DNA from: Astrobacterium formosum
GTDB taxonomy: Bacteria > Pseudomonadota > Alphaproteobacteria > Rhizobiales > Xanthobacteraceae
Direction of reading: 5' to 3'
DNA: 54,342 bases
Assembly: GCA_030848545.1 (NCBI GenBank)
Contig: JAVDCA010000036.1
Location: 1 to 54,342, forward strand
In this document: positions 1-8,331 of the stretch, piece after piece
Numbering within the stretch: the first letter of the stretch is position 1
How the letters are laid out: each line of letters starts with the position of its first letter
Notes under the pieces: generated by a model
Seen by the model: the letters and a program-made list of their open reading frames with translations, nothing else
The model's database searches: none
Told to the model about the DNA's origin: nothing
Position numbers and translations under genes: made by a program

Positions 1-804
<804 letters not shown>

Positions 805-925
805 GACTAAGGGAATTCCTTCTGGCTCTAGAATCTGTCGCGCCACGTGGGCGCTCGGGTTCGGTTTGAAGTCCGACCCCCTGAGTGCCCAGGCGAACAA
901 CGCCCAGTCGGCCCTCAGGGGCTGG
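805..925 (-). promoter_or_regulatory. leuA attenuator hairpin region
   Basis: Reading the minus strand, CCCCTGAG (914-921) pairs with CTCAGGGG (877-884), starting at the leader peptide stop codon. Further pairings follow: GGTCGG with CCGAACC around 856-879, and GCGCC with GGCGC around 840-853. No clear U-run follows any stem, so I cannot say which is the terminator; a Rho-dependent or translational variant is possible. The alternative stems plus the Leu-rich leader support transcription attenuation of leuA. Confidence 0.6.
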
Positions 926-1013
926 TAAGGAGCAGAAGGGAAATAAGGAGGGCGGCACCGGCCCGGGCATCTGCCCGCCGGGTGATCGCGCGGCTATCGC
1001 GGCCGATCATCAT
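915..1013 (-). CDS. leuL: Leucine-rich leader peptide of the leuA attenuator
   Basis: A 32-codon ORF ends 110 bp upstream of leuA on the same strand. It starts with two ATG codons (1013 and 1010) behind GAAGG, and its tail reads [13 protein letters not shown], with six Leu codons among the last eleven. That is the composition of a biosynthetic leader peptide in which ribosome stalling senses charged tRNA-Leu. The stop codon sits inside the first arm of a strong hairpin (914-921 with 877-884), the geometry expected for attenuation. It has no other recognisable function. Family knowledge: leuA leader peptides are known in rhizobia and enterics. The assignment here is inference from composition and position. 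Confidence 0.8.
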   Translation of the reverse strand: MMIGRDSRAITRRADARAGAALLISLLLLTSP

Positions 1014-1180
1014 CGCCTTCAAAACCCTCAGACCCAGGACCCCAGGGTGGCGGGCAATGGTAAATCCCGCGTTAACCCGGTCCGGGCCGCGCCGCCTTTG
1101 TAAGGAAAGTCGGCGCACCGTGCAAGTCGTCAATCGGACAGCAATCCTGTCGTATCGCCGGACGGGCCACGCGACCGCGA

Positions 1181-1528
1181 TCAGGTCGTCGTGGCGCCCT
1201 CGTCGGCACGAGCAGCGGGCGCATGTGGCCGGGCGAACACAACCGCAGCCATTTCGAGGAAGATGCGGACGAGAACAAGGCGCAGGAGCGGGTAGATGAC
1301 AGTGAAGAGATTGCCCAGCGTGCTCGCGATCGTCAGCTGTCCAATCGTCAGCTGTCCATAAGACAACAAGGCCACGACTTGCATCGCCCACACAATGAGC
1401 TCGAACGCCAGATAGACGAACCAGGTTGCGCGCAGGAAGCGGGCGCTGCAGATGGGCGAGAAGGCTACGAAATCTCTCAACCATCCGGCTGCACGCGAGT
1501 TCACCAGCCTGTCGCTCGGGGACTGCAT
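1181..1528 (-). CDS. DUF4282-type small membrane protein
   Basis: A 115-residue protein starting at the ATG at 1528, behind a purine-rich GAGAGATGAG stretch. The cytoplasmic-looking N-terminus ends in LRDFVAFSPICSARFLRATW. Two hydrophobic membrane segments follow (about residues 32-56 and 62-90), and the second ends in RIFLEMAAVVF. This matches my recollection of DUF4282 proteins (short N-terminus, two helices, conserved R.yLE..iv.F end), whose function is unknown. It lies 4 bp downstream of the PPK2 gene and is probably cotranscribed with it. A longer reading frame exists upstream but would overlap ppk2. Confidence 0.7.
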   Translation of the reverse strand: MQSPSDRLVNSRAAGWLRDFVAFSPICSARFLRATWFVYLAFELIVWAMQVVALLSYGQLTIGQLTIASTLGNLFTVIYPLLRLVLVRIFLEMAAVVFARPHAPAARADEGATTT

Positions 1529-1532
1529 CGTC

Positions 1533-2423
1533 TCATCTCTCTTTCGCTTCCGCCAGCAGCGCCTTGCGGACCTTTTCCATTTCGGTGTGGTCGGCGCCAT
1601 CGGCCTTCGGAAACTTGAGGTCGAGCTTCTCCATCGCCTCGACGATGGTGCCGGCGATGACCAGGCGGGCGAACCATTTGTTGTCGGCCGGAATGACGTG
1701 CCAGGGAGCCTCGTCGCGGCTGGTCGCGCGGATCATGTCCTGGTAGGCGTCCATGTAGCTGTCCCACAGCTTGCGCTCGGCGATGTCGCTCATGGAGAAC
1801 TTCCAGTTCTTGGCCGGATCCTCCAGGCGTTCGAGGAAGCGTTTGCGCTGCTCCTCCTTGGACACATACAGGAAGAACTTGAGGATCAGCACGCCGTTGT
1901 CGGCGAGATGGCGTTCGAACGAGCGGATCGAGCGAAAGCGCTCCTTCCAGACGTCCTTGCCCTTGAGTTCTTCCGGCACGCGCTGGCGCGCCAGGAGTTC
2001 GGGATGGACCCGCACCACCAGCACGTCCTCGTAGTAGGAGCGGTTGAAGATGCCGATGCGCCCGCGCTCGGGCAGCCGCACGGCGCAGCGCCACAGGAAG
2101 TCGTGGTCGAGTTCTTCGGCGCTCGGCTGCTTGAACGAGTGCACCTGACAGCCCTGCGGGTTGACACCGGACATCACGTGCTTGATGGCGCTGTCCTTGC
2201 CGGCGGCGTCCATGGCCTGGAAGACCAGGAGTACCGACCAGCGGTCGTTGGCGTAGAGCCGCTCCTGCAGATCGGACAGACGCTGGATGCCGTTGTCGAG
2301 CAACGCCCTGGCGACGTCCTTTTGGATTTCAAGGCCGCAGGTATCGCCGGGATCGTAGTCGGACAGGCGGAACTTGTCCGCCCTGCCGACGTGGAAGCGC
2401 TTGATGATCTTGGCCGCTTTCAT
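1533..2423 (-). CDS. ppk2: PPK2-family polyphosphate:nucleotide phosphotransferase
   Basis: Transfers phosphate between inorganic polyphosphate and nucleotides (ADP/AMP or GDP, depending on subclass). The 296-residue protein shows the PPK2 Walker A-like motif FQAMDAAGKDSAIKHV, the GCQVHSFKQPS segment, RIGIFNRSYYEDVLVVRVH (lid/Walker B region) and a C-terminal VIPADNKWFARL stretch. These are typical of single-domain PPK2 enzymes near 300 residues. The start MKAAKIIKRF at 2423 is preferred over an ATG ten codons upstream because family members begin close to this point. It lies between a Nudix gene and the DUF4282 gene in a tight minus-strand cluster. The subclass cannot be settled by eye. Confidence 0.93.
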   Translation of the reverse strand: MKAAKIIKRFHVGRADKFRLSDYDPGDTCGLEIQKDVARALLDNGIQRLSDLQERLYANDRWSVLLVFQAMDAAGKDSAIKHVMSGVNPQGCQVHSFKQPSAEELDHDFLWRCAVRLPERGRIGIFNRSYYEDVLVVRVHPELLARQRVPEELKGKDVWKERFRSIRSFERHLADNGVLILKFFLYVSKEEQRKRFLERLEDPAKNWKFSMSDIAERKLWDSYMDAYQDMIRATSRDEAPWHVIPADNKWFARLVIAGTIVEAMEKLDLKFPKADGADHTEMEKVRKALLAEAKER

Positions 2424-2468
2424 GATCGAAGCCCCTACTGAACCCGCCTCCATCTTGGCGTGGAGGCG

Positions 2469-3170
2469 TTAACGCCACATGCGCTCGAGGAAGGCGGTAA
2501 CGAAGTCCGGCATGGCCGAGTCGAGATCGGCGGGGCCGCGGACGATACGGATGTCCGCGAGCTCGGGCTCCGCATCGCCGGCGAGGTGGCCGCGGATGCG
2601 TTCGCGTAGCGCGCTCGCCTTCGCGGGCACATCGAGCACCCGGATGAGGGCGACGCGTGATCCGATCCTGACCGCTTGCCAGTCGGGCGCCGGCACGAAA
2701 TCTCCCCACTGAAGCCCGGTCTCCTCGGCGAGCTCGCGCCGAAGGCTGGCGGCAAGATCGACCCGGCCGTCGAATACGTCACTGCGATCCGGCGTGCCGC
2801 CGGGAAAGTAGACGCGGCCCGCATTGGCGGTGTTCGGCCCCATGACGCCGAGCAGATAGGCGCCGTCGGCGCTGCGTACGGCGCCCATGGCGAAGCAATT
2901 GAGCACACCGGTCTCCGGACAGCCCCAGTCGCGCCAGGCGAGGAAATCGGCGAAATCGGTTTCGAAATAGGCCCCCCGCAGGACGTCGGCGGCGAACTCG
3001 CAGCGATGCATCAGCAGGACGCGGCCGTTCCAGATGCCGCCGCCGGCGCGCTCCCGCCGCGCTGCGAAATTTGCCGCGATGTCCGCCCGCCGTTCATGCG
3101 AGAACGGCCACGACCACGGTTCGACGACGAGATCGAGGTCGCGGATCGGCCTGATCGTGACCTCGTTCAC
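2469..3170 (-). CDS. Nudix hydrolase
   Basis: Predicted nucleoside-diphosphate-linked pyrophosphatase; substrate unknown. The catalytic half of the Nudix box, RELAEETGL, is intact near residues 149-157. The first half (GX5E) is irregular: the position where Glu is expected, eight residues before the RE pair, is Val. The N-terminal 90 residues (region of VEPWSWPFSHERR) form an extra domain seen in some alphaproteobacterial Nudix proteins. I chose a GTG start at 3170 because upstream in-frame starts overlap phzF and are out of family register. The spacing after phzF is 25 bp, so it is probably part of the pdxY-phzF-nudix-ppk2 transcript. Confidence 0.8.
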   Translation of the reverse strand: MNEVTIRPIRDLDLVVEPWSWPFSHERRADIAANFAARRERAGGGIWNGRVLLMHRCEFAADVLRGAYFETDFADFLAWRDWGCPETGVLNCFAMGAVRSADGAYLLGVMGPNTANAGRVYFPGGTPDRSDVFDGRVDLAASLRRELAEETGLQWGDFVPAPDWQAVRIGSRVALIRVLDVPAKASALRERIRGHLAGDAEPELADIRIVRGPADLDSAMPDFVTAFLERMWR

Positions 3171-3195
3171 GGCCGCCGGCGCCTGCCACGCATGT

Positions 3196-4086
3196 TCATG
3201 CCTCGATGGTCCCCTCGGCGACCACGACCGCGTCGCCACCGATGCCGGCGCGCACCAGCCGGCCATCTTCGCTCGACATGGTCAGCGTGATGCGGCTCGG
3301 CCGACCCATTTCATAGCCCTGTTCGACGGTGAGCTGACGCTCTCCCCCGACCGGATCGAAGCGCATCAGCACGCCCGCGAAGGCGGCGACGGCGGCGCCG
3401 GTCGCCGGGTCTTCGCCGATGCCGAGCGCGGGCGCGAACATGCGGGCGTGGAAGTCAGCGCCTGGCTCCGCCGTCTCACGGCAATACACGAAGGTCGCCC
3501 GCGGCCCGCCCTCGCCGTAGGCCGCCGCGAGGCGGGCGGCATCGGGCCGGCAGCGGCCGATGGCGGCGAGGCCCGAGACCGGCACGAAGGCAATCGGAAA
3601 GCCGGCGGAATAGACCACCGGCGAAAATCCCGGCAGGCGCATATCGGCCGGCTCCAGCCCGAGCGCCAGCGCCAGTCGCTCGGCATCCGGCATCGTCCCC
3701 GCCTCGACGGGAAGCCGCGGCAGGACGAAGCTCGCATTGGCCCGCCCGTCCTCGACCGCGACCGTGCAGTCGACCAGGCCGACCTTCTCCTCAAGCGTGA
3801 ACCGGTGCGCGCCGGCGCCCATACCGAGACCGAGAAGGACGGCGGTGCCGACCGTCGGATGGCCCGCGAAGGGCAGTTCGCTCGCCGGCGTGAAGATGCG
3901 CAAGGCGGCGCGGTGGGCCGGATCGGCCGCCGGCGAAAGGAAGACCGTCTCCGACAGGTTGAACTCGCGCGCGATCGCCTGCATGGCATCGGTATCGAGC
4001 CCGTCGGCATCGCGCACCACCGCCAGTGGATTACCGGCGAAGCGGCGGCTCGTGAACACGTCCAGCGTCGTGAAACGGCGGCGCAT
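3196..4086 (-). CDS. PhzF-family isomerase/epimerase
   Basis: A 296-residue PhzF-like fold protein. PhzF itself isomerises DHHA in phenazine synthesis, but most relatives have unknown substrates, and no phenazine genes are nearby. Visible family hallmarks are LDVFTSRRFAGNPLAVV at the N-terminus, NLSETVFL with the probable catalytic Glu, ELPFAGHPTVGTA, and GEDPATGAAVAAFAG near residue 240. The length is normal for the family. It starts 4 bp after the pdxY stop codon, so the two are surely cotranscribed; an activity on a small amine or acid metabolite is plausible. Function beyond the family is not shown by the sequence. Confidence 0.9.
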   Translation of the reverse strand: MRRRFTTLDVFTSRRFAGNPLAVVRDADGLDTDAMQAIAREFNLSETVFLSPAADPAHRAALRIFTPASELPFAGHPTVGTAVLLGLGMGAGAHRFTLEEKVGLVDCTVAVEDGRANASFVLPRLPVEAGTMPDAERLALALGLEPADMRLPGFSPVVYSAGFPIAFVPVSGLAAIGRCRPDAARLAAAYGEGGPRATFVYCRETAEPGADFHARMFAPALGIGEDPATGAAVAAFAGVLMRFDPVGGERQLTVEQGYEMGRPSRITLTMSSEDGRLVRAGIGGDAVVVAEGTIEA

Positions 4087-4090
4087 GGCG

Positions 4091-4939
4091 TCACACCGGC
4101 TGGGCGTGGAACAGGAGGGTCGGGGCGACGATCTCCTCCTGGGCCTCGACGATCAGGATTTCGCGCGAGCCCGCCTCGGAGGTGCGCTTGAGGACGCCGA
4201 AAATCGAGGAGGCGGCGCGCGACATCGCCTCCGCCACCGAACCGGTGCGCAGCACATGCACGAAGAACAGGGCCGCGATGGCGTCGCCGGCGCCGTTGAC
4301 CGAGATCGGCAGCTTGGGGGTGCGCAGGCGGAAGCGGCCGTCCGGTCCCGAGGCGAACAGGTCGACGGCGTCGTGCGGCGTCTCCTCGGTGTGCAGCGAG
4401 GTGACCAGGATCGAGGACGGCCCGATGGCGTGCAGATGATCGACGGCCGCGACGGCGTCGCGCAGGGTGCCGGTGGTGCGTCCGGCGAGGAAATCGAGCT
4501 CGAACTGGTTGGGGGTAATGACGTCGGCAGCCGGCAGGGCGCGTTCGCGCATGAATTCCGGAATGCCGGGACGCACGAAGATACCGCGGCCGACGTCGCC
4601 GATGACCGGATCGCAGCAGTAGCGCGCCCCGCCATTGGCGGCGCGCACCGTCGCCACCGTGTCGAGGATCGCCTCGCCGATGTCGGCACCGCCCATATAC
4701 CCGGAAATGACGCCGTCGCAGGTCGCCAGCACGCCGCGTTCACCGATGCCGGCGACGACTTCGCGGATCATGTCGGCCTCGAACACGCGGCCCTTCCAGG
4801 CACCGTAGCCGGTGTGGTTGGAGAACTGGACGGTGTGGACCGCCCATGCCTCCACGCCCAGGCGTTGCAGGGGGAAAACGGCGGCGGCATTACCCACATG
4901 ACCATAGGCGACGTGGGACTGGATGGAGAGAAGATTCAT
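4091..4939 (-). CDS. pdxY: Pyridoxal kinase
   Basis: Phosphorylates pyridoxal with ATP in the PLP salvage pathway. The 282-residue ribokinase-fold protein has the N-terminal [24 protein letters not shown] stretch, the vitamin-binding region [12 protein letters not shown], the GYMGG loop and the catalytic anion-hole motif NGAGDA near residue 220. Length and motifs match PdxY rather than PdxK or ThiD. It is the first gene of the minus-strand cluster that continues with phzF, Nudix and ppk2. Upstream lies a repeat-rich intergenic region with no obvious promoter that I can fix. Confidence 0.93.
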   Translation of the reverse strand: MNLLSIQSHVAYGHVGNAAAVFPLQRLGVEAWAVHTVQFSNHTGYGAWKGRVFEADMIREVVAGIGERGVLATCDGVISGYMGGADIGEAILDTVATVRAANGGARYCCDPVIGDVGRGIFVRPGIPEFMRERALPAADVITPNQFELDFLAGRTTGTLRDAVAAVDHLHAIGPSSILVTSLHTEETPHDAVDLFASGPDGRFRLRTPKLPISVNGAGDAIAALFFVHVLRTGSVAEAMSRAASSIFGVLKRTSEAGSREILIVEAQEEIVAPTLLFHAQPV

Positions 4940-5037
4940 GGTGGGCGGTCCAGAGGAGGGGGCCCATCGGTATCCGCTGTGTCCAGCGACCGCAAATCAA
5001 AAGGCGTGAACCGAGCCATCACGAGCCTCAATCCGGC

Positions 5038-5257
5038 CTCACCCTGAGGAGGGCGCTCTTCGCGCCCGTCTCGAAGGCATCCAAGTCGGCTGTAGCCGAC
5101 TTGGACTCTATTGAGTTCCTATGTCGGGTAAACCCGACATAGGGGGCGGCCCCATCCTTCGAGACGCGCTCACGCAAGTCGGGCTTGCCCGACTTGCGCA
5201 CTTGAGGTGCCGATGTCGGGCAGGCCCGACATCGGTGGAGCGCTCCTCAGGATGAGG
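5038..5257. repeat. Nested palindromic intergenic element with four hairpins
   Basis: An outer inverted pair (CCTCACCCTGAGGAG at the left, GCTCCTCAGGATGAGG at the right) encloses a second pair (CGTCTCGAAGG near 5067, CCTTCGAGACG near 5156). Inside sit four perfect or near-perfect hairpins at 5081-5104, 5119-5142, 5173-5198 and 5211-5234. The last three share a TCGGGC/GCCCGA core; the first carries the variant TCGGCT/AGCCGA. The rest of the 4940-5327 gap holds nothing else I can name. The style is that of mosaic palindromic repeats common between rhizobial genes. Confidence 0.85.
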
Positions 5258-5327
5258 CCGGTAGAGTCCGTTCAAAGTCACCCCTCAGACCTGGTTCGAG
5301 CGTGACCGTGCAGGCACGCTCAAAAGC

Positions 5328-6380
5328 CTACTTCATCCCCGTCTTCTGCATGGCCTGATCGACATATTTGTTCGTGTAGGTCTTGCCGAGATCGATCTTG
5401 GCGTTGGCGATCTCCGGCACCGACTGGCTGAACACCGCCAGCACGGCTTGCGCCCCCTTCGGATCCATGCGGCCGGTCTGCGAGTACATCGGCAGCGTGT
5501 TCTTGAGCGCCGCGAGGTAGAGCGCCTTGTCGGGGCCGACGAGATTGTCGGGCATCTTGGCCATGATCTCCTCGGGCGAGTGGCTGTGGATCCACTTGAG
5601 CGTCGCCACGACGGCATTGGTCATCGCCTGCACTTCCTTCTCGTGCGAGGCGATCCAGTCCGCACGGGTGTAGAGCGAGCCGCCGGGATATTCGCCGCCG
5701 AACACGTCCAGCGTGTCCTTCTGGGTGCGGGTGTCCGACAGGATGCGCAGGTCCTTGTTCCTGCCCTGCAGCAACGTCACCGCCGGGTCGAGCATGATGG
5801 CGGCCTCGATGGTCCCCTGCTCCATGGCGGCGACCGCCGTCGCTCCCAGGCCGACGCCGATCACGCCCACCGAGTTCGGGTCGACGCCGTTCTTCTTGAG
5901 GATGTATTTGAGGAAGAAGTCCGTCGACGAGCCGGGCGCCGACACGCCGATCTTCTTGCCGGCAAGGTCCTTGATCGACGTCACCGCCGCGGTGTGCTTG
6001 GGCGACACCACGAGCGCGAAGCCCGGATACCGGTCGTAGACCACGAATGACTGCAGGTGCTGATTCTTGGCGGCCAGATTGACGCAATGGTCGAAATAGC
6101 CCGACACCACGTCGGCCGACCCGCCCATCACCGCCTTGAGGGCGTCCGAACCGCCCTTGAAATCGATCACCTCGACCTCGACGCCGGCCTTTTCGAACTC
6201 GCCGAGCGACTTGGCCAGCATGGTGGGCAGGTAGCACAGGCAGGCGCCGCCGCCGACCGCAAGCGTTACCTTGGCGGCCGCCGCCATGCCGCTCATCAGC
6301 ATGAGGGCGCACAAAGATGCCAGGACGTGAGGGGCGAAAACACGGGGCGCGAAAACACGACGTAACAGGCGCGCGATCAT
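5328..6380 (-). CDS. Orphan NitT/TauT-type ABC transporter substrate-binding protein
   Basis: A 350-residue periplasmic binding protein with a signal peptide ending near MSGMAAAA (about residue 36). Family features include LAVGGGACLCYLPTMLAKSLGEFEKAGV, DFKGGSDALKAVMGGSADV, and the KIGVSAPGSSTDFFLKYIL ligand-binding loop. Relatives bind nitrate, sulfonates, aromatic acids or thiamine precursors; the ligand cannot be told here. No permease or ATPase gene is adjacent, so it is an orphan within this window. The signal peptide contains a short coding duplication (VFAPRVFAPHV) from a 13-15 bp direct repeat at 6331-6358. SD GGAGG lies before the ATG at 6380. Confidence 0.88.
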   Translation of the reverse strand: MIARLLRRVFAPRVFAPHVLASLCALMLMSGMAAAAKVTLAVGGGACLCYLPTMLAKSLGEFEKAGVEVEVIDFKGGSDALKAVMGGSADVVSGYFDHCVNLAAKNQHLQSFVVYDRYPGFALVVSPKHTAAVTSIKDLAGKKIGVSAPGSSTDFFLKYILKKNGVDPNSVGVIGVGLGATAVAAMEQGTIEAAIMLDPAVTLLQGRNKDLRILSDTRTQKDTLDVFGGEYPGGSLYTRADWIASHEKEVQAMTNAVVATLKWIHSHSPEEIMAKMPDNLVGPDKALYLAALKNTLPMYSQTGRMDPKGAQAVLAVFSQSVPEIANAKIDLGKTYTNKYVDQAMQKTGMK

Positions 6381-6531
6381 GGGTATCCTCCCTGAATGTT
6401 TTTATCGTCGCCCGTACAATAGAGGACCGCCGCGGCCCTGCCTAGCCGCGCCACGTGGCCGAATTCGCTGGCCAATCGGTCAAAATGTGCCATATGGCGG
6501 AACCAGACAATCGCCCACCGGCCCGCCTGCC

Positions 6532-7134
6532 ATGCACATCATCCGCCTCGCCGACCAGCGCCCCATGCCGTGGAAGAACGGTGGCGGCATCACCTACGAG
6601 GTCGCGATCTTTCCTGCGGATGCCGCACTCGATGGCTTCGCGTGGCGCGTCTCGATGGCGCAGGTGGAAAGCGACGGCCCGTTCTCGCGCTTCGACGGCA
6701 TCGATCGCAGTCTCGCCATCATGCAAGGGAACGGGCTTCGCCTCCTCGTCGACGGCGCCACCATCGAACTCGGCGCGCAATCGCGCCCCCTCGCCTTCCC
6801 GGGCGACATCCCGGTCAGCGCGGCGCTGATCGCGGGACCGATCATGGACCTCAATGCCATGACGCGCCGGGATACATGGTGTCACCGAATGACGCGTGAC
6901 CGGCTAGTCGGGCGGCATTCGATCGTCGCCGACGCCGACACGACGCTGATCATCGTCCGCACGGGCAGCGTCAGATTCGGCAACGAGCGTCTCGCACCCC
7001 GCGACGCATTGGTGCTCGCCGCCGGCGAACGAGCCGACCTCGCAGCCGAAACGCCGAGCAAGGTGTTTTTAATCGAACTCGTACACGACACCGAGACCAT
7101 CTCGCGGAAACCGGATCGTGGCGCCGATGGCTGA
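6532..7134 (+). CDS. hutD: HutD/Ves family cupin protein
   Basis: A 200-residue protein starting MHIIRLADQRPMPWKNGGG. This is the canonical start of HutD/Ves proteins, with the WKNGGG motif and the following EVAIFPADA, FAWRVSMAQVESDGPFSRF and GIDRSLAIMQGNG segments. HutD has been linked to histidine utilisation, and Ves was reported in cold response; the biochemical role is unsettled. No other hut genes are in the window, so a histidine-pathway role is inference from the name only. The start at 6532 is fixed by family register; a longer upstream frame lacks homology. Confidence 0.88.
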   Translation: MHIIRLADQRPMPWKNGGGITYEVAIFPADAALDGFAWRVSMAQVESDGPFSRFDGIDRSLAIMQGNGLRLLVDGATIELGAQSRPLAFPGDIPVSAALIAGPIMDLNAMTRRDTWCHRMTRDRLVGRHSIVADADTTLIIVRTGSVRFGNERLAPRDALVLAAGERADLAAETPSKVFLIELVHDTETISRKPDRGADG

Positions 7135-7478
7135 CCGAACTGCGTCTCCACGTAGTCGTGCAGACTGCCGAAGATGCCCCCGCCACCCTTGTCGTTCCCG
7201 CCCGCTACAATTTAAGATTGTAATATTACATTAGTACAATTAATTGCCGCAAAACGTCAATCGCGTCCCGTCCTGGTTACGGCGGCAACGCCGATCACAT
7301 TCCGCACCCTCTATCGGCGCTCCAGGATCGCCTGGCAGAGCAGCTGTCCTGCGCCCATTGATGGGGACCCGACAACGATGCCCGTTCGGCTCTGTTGGCA
7401 TGACGGCCGGGCCTGCGATAGGTTCAACTCCTGTCAGCGAACTGCTCGTTCGGCGTTCGCCAAGCTTGAGGGCGCGTC
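7135..7478. other. Gene-free gap with an AT-rich patch
   Basis: Between hutD and the universal stress gene. The only notable content is an AT-rich stretch at 7206-7245 carrying three copies of a TACAAT hexamer (see the regulatory entry). The remainder, about 200 bp of GC-rich sequence before the ATG at 7479, shows nothing I can name. Confidence 0.6.
7206..7240. promoter_or_regulatory. Cluster of TACAAT hexamers, possible operator or promoter
   Basis: TACAAT at 7206-7211 and its inverse ATTGTA at 7217-7222 form a 17-bp palindrome with a 5-nt spacer. A third TACAAT lies at 7235-7240. The patch is conspicuously AT-rich for this genome and sits about 240 bp upstream of the universal stress gene. 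A regulator binding site or a promoter is a guess; no regulator gene is adjacent. Confidence 0.3.
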
Positions 7479-8309
7479 ATGAAGACCATTCTGATTCCCG
7501 CCGAAGATCACGACTCCATGCCGGCGGTATTGGAGGCGGCGCGCATCGTCGCCAAGACCTTCGACAGCTACATGGAAGGCTTTGCCACCCGGCCGTCACC
7601 GGCCGCTTATGTGAGCGTCGATCCGGTCTCCAGCCTCGCCATCTCGGGCGCCTTCGACGTCGACACCACCCGCGAGGTCAAGGCGCAGTTCGAATCCTTC
7701 ATGCAGTCCCACGGCGTGCCGCAGGCCGCAGGAGACCAAGCCGCCTATTCATGGGGCTGGCCGCGCGAGGAGGCCATGGACGACCTCTTCATCGGCAGCC
7801 GCGGCCGTGTGTTCGACCTGATCGTGGTCGGCCGCCCGGGCGGCGCGCCGCAGAACCCGCGCATGATCCCGCTCGAGGCGGCGCTGTTCGACAGCGGCCG
7901 GCCGGTCCTCGTGGTGCCGCCGCAAGCGCCCAAGACCATCGGGCGCAGGATCCTGGTGTCGTGGAACGGCTCGACCGAGCAGGCGCGCTCCAATGCCTTC
8001 GCGATGCCGCTCCTGCGCCTCGCCGAAACCGTCACGGTTCTCACCGTCGAAGGCGGCTCGGTCTCCGGCCCCACCGGCGAGGAGGCGGCGGCGCATCTGC
8101 GTCGCAACGGCATCCCGGCGACGGCAAAGATCGTAGAGCCGGGCCAGCGCACCACCGGCGAGACGATCCTCGATCAGGCCGCCGCACTCGGTTGCGATCT
8201 CCTGGTCAAAGGCGCCTATACGCAGAGCCGCCTGCGGCAACTGATCTTCGGCGGCGCCACGCGGCATATCCTCGTCCATGGAAACCTGCCGGTGCTGATG
8301 GCGCACTGA
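7479..8309 (+). CDS. Universal stress protein with two UspA-like domains
   Basis: A 276-residue tandem Usp protein. The first half begins MKTILIPAEDHDSMPAVLEAA and includes FDLIVVGRPGG. The second half, from about residue 158 (RRILVSWNGSTEQARSNAFAMPLL), ends with LLVKGAYTQSRLRQLIFGGA and HILVHGNLPVLMAH, the usual nucleotide-binding tail of the fold. Such proteins support survival under stress, sometimes binding ATP. It has a GAGGG ribosome site before the ATG. The next gene, an MFS pump, starts 22 bp downstream and may be cotranscribed. Confidence 0.92.
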   Translation: MKTILIPAEDHDSMPAVLEAARIVAKTFDSYMEGFATRPSPAAYVSVDPVSSLAISGAFDVDTTREVKAQFESFMQSHGVPQAAGDQAAYSWGWPREEAMDDLFIGSRGRVFDLIVVGRPGGAPQNPRMIPLEAALFDSGRPVLVVPPQAPKTIGRRILVSWNGSTEQARSNAFAMPLLRLAETVTVLTVEGGSVSGPTGEEAAAHLRRNGIPATAKIVEPGQRTTGETILDQAAALGCDLLVKGAYTQSRLRQLIFGGATRHILVHGNLPVLMAH

Positions 8310-8331
8310 CGGCGATCTCAATTCAAGGAAA

